A stretch of 64,000 bases of DNA from Microcaldota archaeon (GCA_021852055.1 JAJZOD010000012.1:3931-67930); one strand, 5' to 3'. Shown: positions 27,863 through 37,988, numbered from the stretch's first letter. Notes: generated by a model not told the origin, from the sequence alone. Numbers and translations are program-made.

Positions 27863-28237
27863 TTACCTCAGTGATACTGGCTCTGACTTCCCGGTATCTT
27901 TTTCTGCAACAACTCCGGTGCCGTATGCCACTACCTCAGTCATCACCTGGCCTATGTCTGCAGAGTCAAATCTCATATCTACAACTGCGTTTGCGCCGTT
28001 CTTCTCCGCATCCTGTATCATGCGCTGTATTGCATGCTCCCTCGCTTCAGTAAGCATCTGTGTATACTCGTCTATTTCACCGCCTACAAGTCCTCTCAGG
28101 CTGGCTACTATGTTGCCGCCAAGGCCCCTGCTTCTGACTATTATGCCGAATACGGGTCCTACAACCTTTGTTATGCGGCTGCCGGGAACGTAGTTTGTTG
28201 TAACCACTACAAAGCTGTTTTTGTTATCCATTGCCAT
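27863..28237 (-). CDS. YbjQ/UPF0145 family protein, 124 aa
   Basis: Family marks are TTNYVPGSRITKVVGPVFG, the SRGLGGNIVASLRGLVGGEI segment and GANAVVDMRFD. Members form pentamer-like rings and are often called heavy-metal-binding, but the function is not firmly known. ATG 28237 is preceded at 3 nt by GTGAT. It sits directly upstream of the Rieske gene on the same strand. Confidence 0.9.
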   Translation of the reverse strand: MAMDNKNSFVVVTTNYVPGSRITKVVGPVFGIIVRSRGLGGNIVASLRGLVGGEIDEYTQMLTEAREHAIQRMIQDAEKNGANAVVDMRFDSADIGQVMTEVVAYGTGVVAEKDTGKSEPVSLR

Positions 28238-28291
28238 GCGATCACTTTTTAGACATACACGTGCAAAGTCTATAAACCAAATGCCTCGATC

Positions 28292-29416
28292 TCAAGCCTG
28301 CATGAGTTTATACCTATTTCCTCTCCATGTTATCTCATGCATCCTGCTTGCAATAATAAGATTGATATCATATAAAAAAGGAAGAGCAAGGACTATGAGC
28401 GGCATCTCTAGGTAATGTTTTTTCGCCCTTTTATATCCTATGGCAATATTCCTTATGTAATGCAGGAACATAAACAGAAACAGCGGGCTTGCAAATACCG
28501 ACAGCAATACACCAGATACTATAACCACTGCCTCCATCGAGTAGTATACAAGCCCGACATACAGGTTTTTCCTATAACCCAGAAGCGTGAGCGCAGTCTG
28601 CCTGTTTGCCCACTCAAAAAAGCTAGAAAAGCTCTCGCTGCAGTTTACTACTGGCTTTGGTGATCTCACGTACTCTATCCGCATGCCTCTGGACTTCGTT
28701 ATTTTGGTGAGGCATATGTCATCAGAAACCGAGTACTTTGAGTCCTTGAAAAATTTAATTGCACCCTTATCAACCAGCTCCTTTCTAAATGCAAGGCTTC
28801 CCCCCCATCCAAAGCGCGTTGACTCCCTCTCCAGCAGGCTGTCACCTACAAAGCCCCACATCATCTTTATCTTTGACCAGAACCCATGTTCCGGCATGAA
28901 ATATGGGTACATTGTCGAAAGACCTACTGTTTTGTCGGATAACGGAGCAAGAAGAGAGGCAAGCCATCCTCTGCCTACACTTACGTCAGAATCAACAATT
29001 GCGTATGCCTCATAATCATTGAACTTTTCCAATGCAGTGCTTATCGCCTTTACCTTGCCGCTGCAATTTTTGCATTTTGAATCGCTTATGATATGGCTTA
29101 TGCCCAGTCTTTTTATTATCTTAAGCGCAGGGTCGTTTTCGCTGTCAACTATTGCAATCAGTTTATGCTTTTTGTAATCCTGCGCTTTCAAAGACTTCAG
29201 ATTCTGTTCCAGTGTAAGGTCGATGCCTTTGCATGGAACCATAACAAGCGTATTGGGCATGTAGCTGCTGCGACCTCTGGCATGTTCATGATATGCTTTT
29301 TTCTTTGGCATCAAGCCGCCAATGTCAAGGGCTATGAGTACTGCAAACGAGAGGACGGCAAGGCCCTCCAACACATATACTGCAAAAACAGCCATTAGCA
29401 CGTCAATACCTGTCAA
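28292..29416 (-). CDS. Membrane GT2/GT21-type glycosyltransferase, 374 aa
   Basis: An N-terminal membrane helix precedes a GT-A domain with VPCKG, VDSEND, the metal-binding DSD (AYAIVDSDVSVG), DDICL and an R/Q-x-x-x-W-like segment (EWANRQTAL). Two or three membrane helices at the C-terminus complete the ceramide-glucosyltransferase-like layout. It would add a sugar from an NDP donor to a lipid acceptor at the cytosolic face. It is divergent from the GlcNAc-1-P transferase gene with 47 nt between, which points to a shared role in lipid-linked glycan building. Confidence 0.87.
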   Translation of the reverse strand: MTGIDVLMAVFAVYVLEGLAVLSFAVLIALDIGGLMPKKKAYHEHARGRSSYMPNTLVMVPCKGIDLTLEQNLKSLKAQDYKKHKLIAIVDSENDPALKIIKRLGISHIISDSKCKNCSGKVKAISTALEKFNDYEAYAIVDSDVSVGRGWLASLLAPLSDKTVGLSTMYPYFMPEHGFWSKIKMMWGFVGDSLLERESTRFGWGGSLAFRKELVDKGAIKFFKDSKYSVSDDICLTKITKSRGMRIEYVRSPKPVVNCSESFSSFFEWANRQTALTLLGYRKNLYVGLVYYSMEAVVIVSGVLLSVFASPLFLFMFLHYIRNIAIGYKRAKKHYLEMPLIVLALPFLYDINLIIASRMHEITWRGNRYKLMQA

Positions 29417-29463
29417 TACCTCAAACTGCTAACTATTTATTACTTATTGGTTTAATCCTTATC

Positions 29464-30516
29464 ATGTATCAGACCTTTGCCACTATAATAATACCTGCTG
29501 TAGTGGTTTTTATAACAACATTCTACAGCACGAGGTTCCTTATAAGCTATCTTTTCGGCGCAGGCATAATAGCAGAGGATATAAACAAGGCAAAGCCTGT
29601 AAAGCTTGCGAGCAGCGGCGGCATAGGCGTAGCATTCGGGATAGTTTTTGGCATTCTCCTGTATATTTTTGGCACTACATTCATATTCAAGCCAGTGCTT
29701 GATATAGATGCACTGATGGCAGTTGCCTTGTCGATATCGCTTATTACGTTCGTAGGCTTTATAGACGACATAAACGTAAAAGGCGAAAAGGTCAAGTCTA
29801 CAGACATTATGGATATAAGGCAGGGTCTCAAGCAGTGGCAGAAACCCATACTAACGCTTGTAGGAGCGTTGCCTCTGATGGCCATAAATGCAGGTACAAG
29901 CACAATAATCCTGCCCTTTATAGGAACTGTCGGGTTTGGGCTCCTGTACCCTCTGCTTATAATACCCCTTGCAGTGGTGTTCATTCCAAATGCAGTCAAT
30001 ATACTGGGCGGATTTGACGGACTGCAGCCTGCAATGATACTCGTGGCAAGCGGTGGCCTTATGATTTACTCTATAGTCTTCGGCACCGGCGCGAGTGCGT
30101 ATATGGGTGCATTTCTTGCTGCAATGCTGTTCTCAGCAGTACTGGCGTTCTTTCCTTACAATAAATACAAGGCGAGGGTCATACCTGGCGACAGCTTCAC
30201 CTATGCTGCAGGTGCAGGCCTTGCTGCAATAATGATAATGGGCAATGCAGAGGCATTTGGACTCATAATATTCATCCCATGGATAATAGAGTTCTTCCTG
30301 CATCTACGCAGAAAGTTCAAGGTAAGAGACCTTGGTATAAGGCAGAGCGACGGGACAATGAAAGCGCCTTATGGCAAGAAGATATACAGCCTGTGCCACC
30401 TTGTAATGAATCTGAAGAAAAAGCCTGTTGAGACAGATGTTACGTTGTGGCTCACAGTTCTTGAGGTGCTGTTTGTCGTGCTTGCATTCGGCCTGAAGAT
30501 ATTCGGATTCCTATAA
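29464..30516 (+). CDS. Polyprenyl-P GlcNAc-1-phosphate transferase (GPT/MraY-like), 350 aa
   Basis: About ten membrane helices and the GT4 (WecA/Alg7/MraY) motifs are seen: KLASSGGIGVAFG, the Asp pair in GFIDDINVKG, the N-A-V-N-I-L-G-G-F-D-G-L-Q motif, and a PGDSFTY loop. The closest match is the eukaryotic-archaeal dolichyl-P GlcNAc-1-P transferase branch (AglH-like). It would start the lipid-linked oligosaccharide used by STT3. TATA-like sequences lie in the 47-nt divergent gap. Confidence 0.9.
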   Translation: MYQTFATIIIPAVVVFITTFYSTRFLISYLFGAGIIAEDINKAKPVKLASSGGIGVAFGIVFGILLYIFGTTFIFKPVLDIDALMAVALSISLITFVGFIDDINVKGEKVKSTDIMDIRQGLKQWQKPILTLVGALPLMAINAGTSTIILPFIGTVGFGLLYPLLIIPLAVVFIPNAVNILGGFDGLQPAMILVASGGLMIYSIVFGTGASAYMGAFLAAMLFSAVLAFFPYNKYKARVIPGDSFTYAAGAGLAAIMIMGNAEAFGLIIFIPWIIEFFLHLRRKFKVRDLGIRQSDGTMKAPYGKKIYSLCHLVMNLKKKPVETDVTLWLTVLEVLFVVLAFGLKIFGFL

Positions 30517-30561
30517 TCAGTAATGCTCCATTAGGCAATACAGTCTAGCCATGTCAGCGAA

Positions 30562-30571
30562 ATATTTATAA
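30562..30571 (+). promoter_or_regulatory. TATA box of the guaB-guaA transcript
   Basis: atatttataa lies 22-31 nt before ATG 30593. This fits a leaderless start there and argues against the in-frame TTG at 30575, which would fall inside or ahead of the transcription start. Confidence 0.5.
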
Positions 30572-30592
30572 TTCTTGGCGGAGAATAGCATC

Positions 30593-31693
30593 ATGGACAG
30601 CTTTACGCAGAAACTTGAGAAGGCACCGTTTGCCTTCAACTTTGATGACCTGCTTCTCCTTCCGGGATTTTCCGAGGTAAGGTCCAAGGATATAAGCCTT
30701 AAGACAATGTTCTCAAAGAGCATAACCATCAGCTCGCCCCTCGTATCTTCGCCTATGGACACTGTAACTGAAAGTGCAATGGCGATAGCTATGGCCGAAA
30801 ACGGCGGCATAGGCGTCATCCACAGGAACATGTCTGCCGAAGAGCAGGTAGAAATTCTAAAAACTGTCAAGTCAGCAGAGCCTAACAGTCCAAATGCAAC
30901 TATCGGAGATGACAAGAGGCTTGCAGTTGCTGCTGCACTTTCGCCATTTGATATAGACCGCGCAAAGCTCATTTCAAAGTACACTGATGCATTACTTTTT
31001 GATGTTGCTCATTTTCATACTAAGGCAATACTTGAGTCAGTGAAAAAGATAATCAGTGAAACAGGCAAGGACATCATAATAGGCAGCATGGGTACAAAAG
31101 AGGATGTCATGCACTCTGTAAGCTATCTGGAAAAGGTAGACGGCCTCAGGGTCGGTATAGGCGGAGGTTCAATATGCATAACAACTGACGTGACCAAGGC
31201 CGGTTCTCCAACGCCGTTTGCTGTTTCGCAGGCAGCTGATGCACTCCGTGAACTGGGCCTGGAGATACCAATAATAGCCGATGGCGGCATAAGAACTGCA
31301 GGAGACATAGCACTTGTTTTTGCGCTTGGTGCTGATTCTGCAATGCTCGGGTACGGCGTCGCAGGCACTGATGAGAGCCCTGGCGACATTAAAACAGTGA
31401 ATGGCGCGAAGTACAAGCCTTATCGCGGCATGGGAAGCAAAGGCGCACGCGAGAAACGCCTTGTGAACGACCGCTATGCAGATACAGGGGGCAAGAACTT
31501 CGATGAAGGCATAGAGGGCATGATACCGTACAAGGGAAGTGTGGCTGATGTAATCAGCGTTATGAACTCCTCTGTTAAGGCATCAATAGGCTATGCCGGC
31601 GCAGGCAGCATAAATGACATGCACGCAAAGGCAAGGATAGCGCGCATAAGCAGCGGAAGGACCTCTAAAGCAGAGATAAAGCCAGGCAGGTAA
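30593..31693 (+). CDS. guaB: IMP dehydrogenase without CBS domains, 366 aa
   Basis: It oxidises IMP to XMP with NAD+. The barrel starts at FNFDDLLLLPGFSEV; the catalytic Cys195 is in GGGSICITTDVT; ADGGIRTAGDIA and the flap with KGAREKRLVNDRY are present. Between the barrel segments where two CBS domains normally sit (after about residue 90) there are only about 18 residues. The enzyme therefore lacks the regulatory Bateman module. It is 12 nt upstream of guaA, forming a GMP operon. Confidence 0.92.
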   Translation: MDSFTQKLEKAPFAFNFDDLLLLPGFSEVRSKDISLKTMFSKSITISSPLVSSPMDTVTESAMAIAMAENGGIGVIHRNMSAEEQVEILKTVKSAEPNSPNATIGDDKRLAVAAALSPFDIDRAKLISKYTDALLFDVAHFHTKAILESVKKIISETGKDIIIGSMGTKEDVMHSVSYLEKVDGLRVGIGGGSICITTDVTKAGSPTPFAVSQAADALRELGLEIPIIADGGIRTAGDIALVFALGADSAMLGYGVAGTDESPGDIKTVNGAKYKPYRGMGSKGAREKRLVNDRYADTGGKNFDEGIEGMIPYKGSVADVISVMNSSVKASIGYAGAGSINDMHAKARIARISSGRTSKAEIKPGR

Positions 31694-31705
31694 TGCGTGT
31701 TTGAG

Positions 31706-33244
31706 ATGGATGCCATTCTAGTCCTGAATTTCGGCGGCCAGTACTGCCACCTTATAGCAAGAAGGATACGCGACAGCGGCGTTTACTCGGAGATAGTGCC
31801 TAATGATATGACCATTGATGGCATAAACGATATGAAGGATAGGCTTAATATAAAAGGCATAATACTTTCGGGCGGGCCTTTAAGCATATACGAAAAGGAT
31901 TCTCCGCAGATGGATAAAGGCATAATAAGAAGCGGCATTCCGATACTGGGCATATGCTATGGCCATCAGCTTCTTGCACACTACCTTAATGGGAAGGTTG
32001 TCAAGGCAGAAAAACAGGAGTACGGATATTCACATGCAGTTATAAAAAGCGCAAAAGGCATATTCAGCGGACTTTCAAAAACAGAAGAGGTATGGATGAG
32101 CCACGGCGACACTGTTGTGTCCATGCCTGCAGATTCAGAGATCGCCGCAAGCACGGAGAACTGCCCTGTTGCAGCTTTTGCATCAAAAGGCATGAAGGTT
32201 TTCGGAGTGCAGTGGCACCCTGAAGTAGTGCATACAAAGAACGGCAAACTCCTCCTTGACAATTTTATATTCGGCGTATGCGGTGCAGTGCAGGGATGGA
32301 ATCCCGATAAAGACGTTTCAGAATATACTGACATGATAAGCGGCAAGGTGGGAAAAGGCAATGCCCTGATAGCCCTGAGTGGTGGAGTTGACTCGAGCAC
32401 TGCCGCCCTTCTTTCATCAAAATCCCTCGGCAAAAGGCTCACTGCAGTATTCATAGATACCGGGCTAATGCGGAATAATGAATCCGAACAGGTTAAAAAC
32501 ATTGCAGCCAAATTGGGCATAAACCTGCTATGCATCGATGCCGGCAAGAATTTCCTAAAGGCACTGAAAGGAGTGTCGGATCCCGAAGAGAAGCGAAAAG
32601 TCATTGGCAGGGAGTTCATACGCGAGTTCGAGAAGGTTGCAAGGGATGTAAATGCCGACTACCTGATACAAGGGACAATCTACCCTGACAGGATAGAATC
32701 CGGAAGCATAGGCAAATCAAGCGTTATAAAAACGCACCATAATGTAGGCGGGCTTCCCAGCGATATAAAGTTCAAAGGCGTTATAGAGCCGCTCCGCGAC
32801 CTGTACAAGGACGAGGTGAAAAAGCTGGCGCTCAAGCTTGGCATGCCAAAAAACATGGTGTACCGGCAACCATTTCCAGGCCCTGGCCTCGCAGTCAGGA
32901 TAATCGGCAGCATAGATCCCGAAAAGATACGCATTTTAAGAAGAGCCGATGCAATAATCGCTTATGAAGCCGAAAGCTCCGGATTCAGCGATAAGCTCTG
33001 GCAGTATTTTGCAGTGCTGACCGATATCAAAAGCACCGGGGTAAAAGGCGATGCGCGCACATACGGCAGCGTAGTGGCAATAAGGATGGTGGAGAGCACG
33101 GATGCGATGACGGCCAATTTCGCAAAGCCTCCTTATGAACTTCTTGAACGAATCTCTACTCGATTAACTGGGGAGATACCCGAGGTCACGCGCGTAGTTT
33201 ATGATGTGACGCACAAGCCTCCATCTACAATCGAGTGGGAGTGA
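31706..33244 (+). CDS. guaA: GMP synthase, fused glutaminase and synthetase
   Basis: It converts XMP to GMP using glutamine and ATP. The glutaminase part has GICYGHQLLAHYL with the catalytic Cys and GVQWHPEVVHT. The PP-loop SGGVDSSTAALL starts the ATP-pyrophosphatase domain, and the dimerisation domain ends in THKPPSTIEWE. Many euryarchaea encode the two activities as separate genes, while here they are one chain of about 512 aa. Start may be ATG 31706 or GTG 31697. Confidence 0.94.
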   Translation: MDAILVLNFGGQYCHLIARRIRDSGVYSEIVPNDMTIDGINDMKDRLNIKGIILSGGPLSIYEKDSPQMDKGIIRSGIPILGICYGHQLLAHYLNGKVVKAEKQEYGYSHAVIKSAKGIFSGLSKTEEVWMSHGDTVVSMPADSEIAASTENCPVAAFASKGMKVFGVQWHPEVVHTKNGKLLLDNFIFGVCGAVQGWNPDKDVSEYTDMISGKVGKGNALIALSGGVDSSTAALLSSKSLGKRLTAVFIDTGLMRNNESEQVKNIAAKLGINLLCIDAGKNFLKALKGVSDPEEKRKVIGREFIREFEKVARDVNADYLIQGTIYPDRIESGSIGKSSVIKTHHNVGGLPSDIKFKGVIEPLRDLYKDEVKKLALKLGMPKNMVYRQPFPGPGLAVRIIGSIDPEKIRILRRADAIIAYEAESSGFSDKLWQYFAVLTDIKSTGVKGDARTYGSVVAIRMVESTDAMTANFAKPPYELLERISTRLTGEIPEVTRVVYDVTHKPPSTIEWE

Positions 33245-33263
33245 CAATAAAAGTACAAATTAA

Positions 33264-33315
33264 GCGCAAACAAGGCAAAAAGCAAAAAGGCAAAAGCAAA
33301 AAGGCAAAACAAAGC
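33264..33315. repeat. Short A-rich imperfect repeats
   Basis: Units of the type ggcaaaaagcaaaa recur about four times between guaA and the next gene. They may have come from slippage; cttatatatc just after them is a possible TATA box for the gene at 33351. Confidence 0.45.
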
Positions 33316-33350
33316 TTATATATCAGTAAATTATTATTCAAAAAGATGAA

Positions 33351-33929
33351 ATGGCCTACAAGAACCTGCTGCATTCGGCGCCCTCGGGGAACGAGCTCTG
33401 CATCGGGGTAAAGGCCGAGCGCTGGAAGTATCTGGGACTAGAGTGCGTAACGTACAAATTTTATACTGGATCGCAGGAGAGCCAAGTACGTATTTCGCAG
33501 CTCGTATCCGTGTTCAGGGCCCCTGCTTTCTGGAAGGAAGAGCTTGAGAAACATCATGGCAACAACACAGAGACAGCAAGATACATGGGGCGCATAAGCT
33601 ATGGGCACTCTATGCCTATTCCAAATTGTTCCTATGCTGCAGCTGAGGTGTTCGAGTACTACCCTAAGGAGGGTCTAAGTAAGGGCATGGCCTACGGGCT
33701 GCCTTATTTTTTGGAGTCCATAACAACCAAAAACGAAGAGAATTTGGGAAAAACACACATTCAGACGCGTACTCCGCAAAGTATTTTTAGGATAAAGCAA
33801 CTGCATCGCATTGGCCTAGCAGTAGGAAACGATGTTGCAATAAACTACTGGATAAAGTCACTACTCCGTGGCGTGCATCAGGTAACGGGAACAGATCAGC
33901 TGCTGGACAACATACTTGCAGACCTGTAG
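33351..33929 (+). CDS. Uncharacterised protein, 192 aa
   Basis: The frame has good coding composition and a TATA-like ttatatatc about 30 nt upstream of the ATG. No signal peptide or membrane helix is seen. Segments such as ERWKYLGLECVTYKFYTG, HSMPIPNCSYAAAEVFEYY and INYWIKSLLRGVHQVTG are distinctive, but I do not recognise the family. It lies between guaA and a convergent tRNA-Trp gene, alone in its direction. Confidence 0.6.
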   Translation: MAYKNLLHSAPSGNELCIGVKAERWKYLGLECVTYKFYTGSQESQVRISQLVSVFRAPAFWKEELEKHHGNNTETARYMGRISYGHSMPIPNCSYAAAEVFEYYPKEGLSKGMAYGLPYFLESITTKNEENLGKTHIQTRTPQSIFRIKQLHRIGLAVGNDVAINYWIKSLLRGVHQVTGTDQLLDNILADL

Positions 33930-33988
33930 AATATATCCTGATGCGCGTTGGCCTACTCTGCTTTTATCTCGTTAATTCTGAAACAGCC

Positions 33989-34123
33989 TGGGGTTGCCGG
34001 GATTTGAACCCGAACTTGCAGGTTTCTTCATACAAGAATTTCCAGATCTTCATCACAGCCAAAGGCTCAAAGTCTATTAAACATTCTGGAGCCTGCCGCG
34101 CTGCCAAGTTACGCCACAACCCC
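33989..34123 (-). tRNA. tRNA-Trp(CCA) with a 62-nt intron
   Basis: On the minus strand the 7-bp acceptor GGGGTTG/CAACCCC (34123-34117 and 33996-33990), a 4-bp D stem with GG in the loop, anticodon stem GCAGG/CCTGC, loop C-U-CCA-G-A and T arm with loop TTCAAAT all pair. Discriminator is A; CCA is not encoded. The intron (34085-34024) is at the canonical 37/38 site. It contains TCTGGA, complementary to the anticodon region, and GTGATGA, which matches box C of C/D guide RNAs. In some archaea the tRNA-Trp intron is itself a guide RNA. Confidence 0.92.
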
Positions 34124-34278
34124 TCTCCGCTGCTGTGTAAAATTACTGCGTAAAGGTATTAATATTAATGCTTATTCTGGTTCTGCATATATTGCGCGCG
34201 CTGGATGCGATATGCTTTCAAAGCATAACATACTTATTTAAGCTTTAAAGTCAAAATAATCTAGTATAATTTTAAACT

Positions 34279-35049
34279 ATGCCTACTAAAGCATCCGGAG
34301 TCGAATCCCCGCATGCATGCAAGCAATACGCAATATATGATTTTATGAAGCGAAATTCCGATAATGTTATAATCGTCGATGAAGTCATGAAGGTCTACAA
34401 GACCAGGAAGATAGAGTACACTGCCATACGCAACATATCGCTTACTGTAAAAACAGGAGAGTTTGTTTCAGTACTCGGGCCTTCCGGCAGCGGAAAAACA
34501 ACACTTATGAATCTTCTGGGCACCTTGGACAGGCCAACCAATGGCAAGATATTCATAGATGGGGTGGACACCTCTACGCTAAATGAAAGGGAGCTAGCTA
34601 TACTGCGAAACAGAAAAATAGGGTTCGTGTTCCAGTCCTACAATCTGGTGCCGTACCTCACTGCATTTGAAAATGTCTCGCTGCCGCTCATGGTTGACGG
34701 GATCGATACAAGCGAAAACCTCAAGCGCGGCAAGGACCTGCTTTCAGAAGTAGATTTGGAGGGCAAGATGCATAAGAAACCCAACGAGCTTAGCGGCGGG
34801 GAGCAGCAAAGAGTGGCAATAGTAAGGGCGCTTATAAACTCACCTCCAATTATACTTGCCGATGAACCAACCGGCAATCTTGACTCAAAAACTTCAGATG
34901 CAGTGATGAGCGTGCTTGTCCGCATGGCTAAAGAAAACAACGTAACTATAGTAATGGTTACCCATGAAGAAGATATAGCTGCATATTCCGATAGAAGTGT
35001 ATACTTAAAGGATGGCGTGGTAGAACGTGAAAAAAGGCTGAAAAAATGA
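34279..35049 (+). CDS. ABC transporter ATPase, LolD/MacB type, 256 aa
   Basis: Walker A GPSGSGKT, the Q-loop FVFQSYNLVPYLTAFENV, signature LSGGEQQRVAIVRAL, Walker B ILADEPTGNLD and the switch His in VTHEE are complete. The subfamily (Y-N-L-x-P after the Q loop) is the one that works with FtsX-like permeases in mechanotransmission or export of envelope molecules. The first 22 residues look poorly conserved; ATG 34345 may be the true start. It begins a three-gene operon with 4-bp ATGA overlaps. Confidence 0.93.
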   Translation: MPTKASGVESPHACKQYAIYDFMKRNSDNVIIVDEVMKVYKTRKIEYTAIRNISLTVKTGEFVSVLGPSGSGKTTLMNLLGTLDRPTNGKIFIDGVDTSTLNERELAILRNRKIGFVFQSYNLVPYLTAFENVSLPLMVDGIDTSENLKRGKDLLSEVDLEGKMHKKPNELSGGEQQRVAIVRALINSPPIILADEPTGNLDSKTSDAVMSVLVRMAKENNVTIVMVTHEEDIAAYSDRSVYLKDGVVEREKRLKK

Positions 35050-36662
35050 ATTATAAAACTCTGTTTTTGACTATAGGTTTGGTGCTGCTGTCTTTTGGCA
35101 TTGTTAATGCCGCCTGCACTAATCCCTCTGGATCCAGCATAAAGATTTTGGGCGTGCAATGGGGCAACTCGACCCACGTAGTTTCAGCAGGCCCCGGAAG
35201 CAGGGATATCCCGCTGACAGTGAGCATGGAAAGTTTTGGAAATGACTGTGCACTTAGCAATATAGAAGGCACTTTGGAAACGTATGGCGGAGTATCTAAC
35301 TTCAACGGTTCAATATACTCGAAGTACTTCATTGAAAATGCCAATGCCTACTCTATATTCAACATGGTCTTTTATCTTAATCTGGCTAGAAACCTAAGTG
35401 TAGGACAGAATACAACGCTGTCATATCCGATTTACATAGCATGGAACTACACCGGAAACAGCACAGAACGATATACACAGGAACTCAATGTCAGCCTGCC
35501 CTTGAAGGGCTCTCCGAGCCTTGTGTTCAGCATACCGTACTCTACGCTTATTGCAGGTCAGACAAACAACGTCACAGTCCAGGTGTCAAACATAGGTACA
35601 GGATATGCTTATGATATAAATCTGCCCCTTACGTCATCCCCGGTGATAAACCTCATCAGGCAGGCAGGCACTATATCCTCGCTTGCCCCCGGATCTGATG
35701 TTAACACGACTTTCTTGGCGTATGTGCCCCCAACACTTAAAGGCGAGGAGGTAACCCTGAACCTGAATCCGCATTATATAAATCCTTATGGATATAACTC
35801 AACAAACAGCAGCACTATTGAACTGTATGTGCTTCAGAATCAGGGAAGCGTAAACATCTCTTCAAATATGCAATCGCTGTTTTCTGGAGAGGTAAACACC
35901 GCAAACATAATAATCACAAACGGCGCAGATTCGGCAATGACCAATCTGTCCGTGTCGCTTACTCCAAGCTCATCTCTCAGCATAATAGGTTCAGATGGTT
36001 ATGTACCAATACAAAGGATAAACCCGCACAGCAGTGCGACAATACCGCTGCAGCTGTATCCTTCTGCATCCGGTACGGTGGCAAGCCTCGGAGTTTCTCT
36101 GTCCTACTCAGGAGGCAACATCACAAGGACCATAAGTTTTCTTACTCCTGGCTACATAAATCTGAGTGAAGTAAGCTCCACAGTCCTTCCTGCAGCTCCG
36201 CAAAAAGGTGAGATATTCACAATCACATCGACGCTTGACAATCTAGGTAGCGAAACTGCATATGCAGTAACCGTAACGCCAGAACCTCCCAAAGGCATAA
36301 ACATAGTAGGGCAAAATTCAAGCTTCATAGGCGATGTTGCATCAGACACACCGACATCAGTGACGCTCAGCTTTACTGCAGTGCAGAGCCTTAATCCCGG
36401 AACTTACTCCATACCTGTAAAGCTAAGTTATGTAAACAACATAAACCAGAGGCTGAACCAGACACTTTATTACAGTGTGGATATAGCCCAGGGAAGCGTG
36501 CAGAACCGTACGCTGCCGCAATCCGGAACAGCGGTGCGCACACAAGGAGGCGGGGGGCTTTTTGTTGCTTTTGTAATAGTTGTAATTATCCTGATTGCCG
36601 TGTATCTTTACATTCGGAATCAAGGCAAGAAAGAAGCAAAAAAGGCGAAGGTTTCTAAATGA
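35046..36662 (+). CDS. CARDB-like extracellular protein of an ABC operon, 538 aa
   Basis: Signal peptide (about 1-22, ending IVNAA), then repeated Ig-like domains with N-x-G-x-x-x-A-Y/T patterns ([48 protein letters not shown]), as in COG1361 proteins. A C-terminal membrane helix and a Lys-rich tail anchor it. Start and stop overlap its neighbours by 4 bp. It is likely an extracellular partner of the ATPase and permease, comparable in place to MacA but unrelated in fold. Confidence 0.85.
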   Translation: MNYKTLFLTIGLVLLSFGIVNAACTNPSGSSIKILGVQWGNSTHVVSAGPGSRDIPLTVSMESFGNDCALSNIEGTLETYGGVSNFNGSIYSKYFIENANAYSIFNMVFYLNLARNLSVGQNTTLSYPIYIAWNYTGNSTERYTQELNVSLPLKGSPSLVFSIPYSTLIAGQTNNVTVQVSNIGTGYAYDINLPLTSSPVINLIRQAGTISSLAPGSDVNTTFLAYVPPTLKGEEVTLNLNPHYINPYGYNSTNSSTIELYVLQNQGSVNISSNMQSLFSGEVNTANIIITNGADSAMTNLSVSLTPSSSLSIIGSDGYVPIQRINPHSSATIPLQLYPSASGTVASLGVSLSYSGGNITRTISFLTPGYINLSEVSSTVLPAAPQKGEIFTITSTLDNLGSETAYAVTVTPEPPKGINIVGQNSSFIGDVASDTPTSVTLSFTAVQSLNPGTYSIPVKLSYVNNINQRLNQTLYYSVDIAQGSVQNRTLPQSGTAVRTQGGGGLFVAFVIVVIILIAVYLYIRNQGKKEAKKAKVSK

Positions 36663-37978
36663 AGCTATCCGACATAATAAAACTGGGCATTAAGGGCATA
36701 TCCGAGCGCAAGGTGCGCACTGCCCTTACGGTGCTAACAGTGGTAATAGGGATAGCCGCTATTGTGTCCCTTGTATCACTTGTTTCCGGGATAACTGCAA
36801 GTATAACAAGCTCACTGCAAAGCATAGGCCCGACAAGCCTGTTCGTAATCCCGAGCAGGTCAGGTCTGCTTACTGCTGCAGACGTGGCAGAGATAGAAGC
36901 ATTCCCAAATGTCAGCGATGTAATACCTGCAATAGAGATAAGCGCAAATGTAACAATAAACGGTCAGCAGACAACGGCAACCATAGTTGGCATAAACAAC
37001 TACAGTGTTGCAGATGCGATAGGCAGCATAAACCTGTACAGCGGAACAATGTACAACCAGACAACCCTTCCGCTTGCTGTTGTCGGCCACGACCTGGCAT
37101 TTCCTACGTCATCACAGACCAGCCCGTCTGTGAACCTGAACCAGCCGCTTTACCTTACGCTGCGCACACCATCAGGCCTGAAGAGCGTTTCGGTAGTTCC
37201 AATAGGTATTCTAGATGCATACGGATCTTCAACACTGTCCCCTGATTCTGCCATTTTTATGCCCCTGGGCGCAGTGGAAGGCATAACAAACCAGTACTCG
37301 TTCAGTGCACTTATAGTGAAGGCGAGCAATGCAGCTGCTGTTACACCGCTTTACAACTTGTTGACTGAGGTATACGGAAGCACTGCATCTGTTCTGTCAG
37401 TGCAGCAGATAGCCGCAACCGTCGCATCAATAACGGGCTCACTCGCACTTCTTCTGGGCTCGATTGCCGGAGTTTCACTGATAGTTGCCGGAATAAGCAT
37501 ACTTAGCATAATGATGGTGTCTGTTACTGAACGAACAAAAGAGATAGGCATACTCAAGGCTATCGGATTTAAGAAACGCGATATACTTGTGCTGTTCCTT
37601 ACCGAAGCAGTGATAATCGGCTTCCTTGGTGGTGTCATAGGTATCTTTGTGGGCGGAGGAGGTGCATATGCCCTTCCTGCTCTCCTTTCAGGTGCGTCTC
37701 ATGCGGGTGCTCCTGGAGCTGGCGCTGTAGGCAGATCTGGTGCCGTAGCTGTGCAATCAAGCCGCGGAGCCGAAGCAGGCTCTGCTGCATTCTCCTCAGG
37801 TGCAGGGTCATCAGCATTTGGATCATCGAGCAGCAGCATATCGCTAACTCCAATAATAACCCCGACTACAATCATACTTGCCATCATCATAGCCCTGGTG
37901 GTTAGCATACTTGCAAGCCTTTACCCTGCATTCAAGGCTGCATCTGTCGATCCGATAGTTGCATTAAGGAGCGAGTAG
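36659..37978 (+). CDS. FtsX/MacB-type ABC permease, 439 aa
   Basis: The N-terminal helix ([22 protein letters not shown]) is followed by a MacB-PCD-like periplasmic-type domain. Three C-terminal membrane helices contain [21 protein letters not shown], the coupling segment of FtsX-like permeases. An Ala/Gly/Ser-rich low-complexity stretch (about 345-390) is inserted before the last helix. With the two upstream genes it makes a complete exporter or mechanotransmission unit. Cargo is unknown; lipids, peptides or surface proteins are possible. Confidence 0.9.
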   Translation: MKLSDIIKLGIKGISERKVRTALTVLTVVIGIAAIVSLVSLVSGITASITSSLQSIGPTSLFVIPSRSGLLTAADVAEIEAFPNVSDVIPAIEISANVTINGQQTTATIVGINNYSVADAIGSINLYSGTMYNQTTLPLAVVGHDLAFPTSSQTSPSVNLNQPLYLTLRTPSGLKSVSVVPIGILDAYGSSTLSPDSAIFMPLGAVEGITNQYSFSALIVKASNAAAVTPLYNLLTEVYGSTASVLSVQQIAATVASITGSLALLLGSIAGVSLIVAGISILSIMMVSVTERTKEIGILKAIGFKKRDILVLFLTEAVIIGFLGGVIGIFVGGGGAYALPALLSGASHAGAPGAGAVGRSGAVAVQSSRGAEAGSAAFSSGAGSSAFGSSSSSISLTPIITPTTIILAIIIALVVSILASLYPAFKAASVDPIVALRSE

Positions 37979-37988
37979 GTTTGTAGGT

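Noticed and set aside
33941-34153. 70-codon frame across tRNA-Trp
   Set aside because: It lies over the tRNA and has no features of its own.
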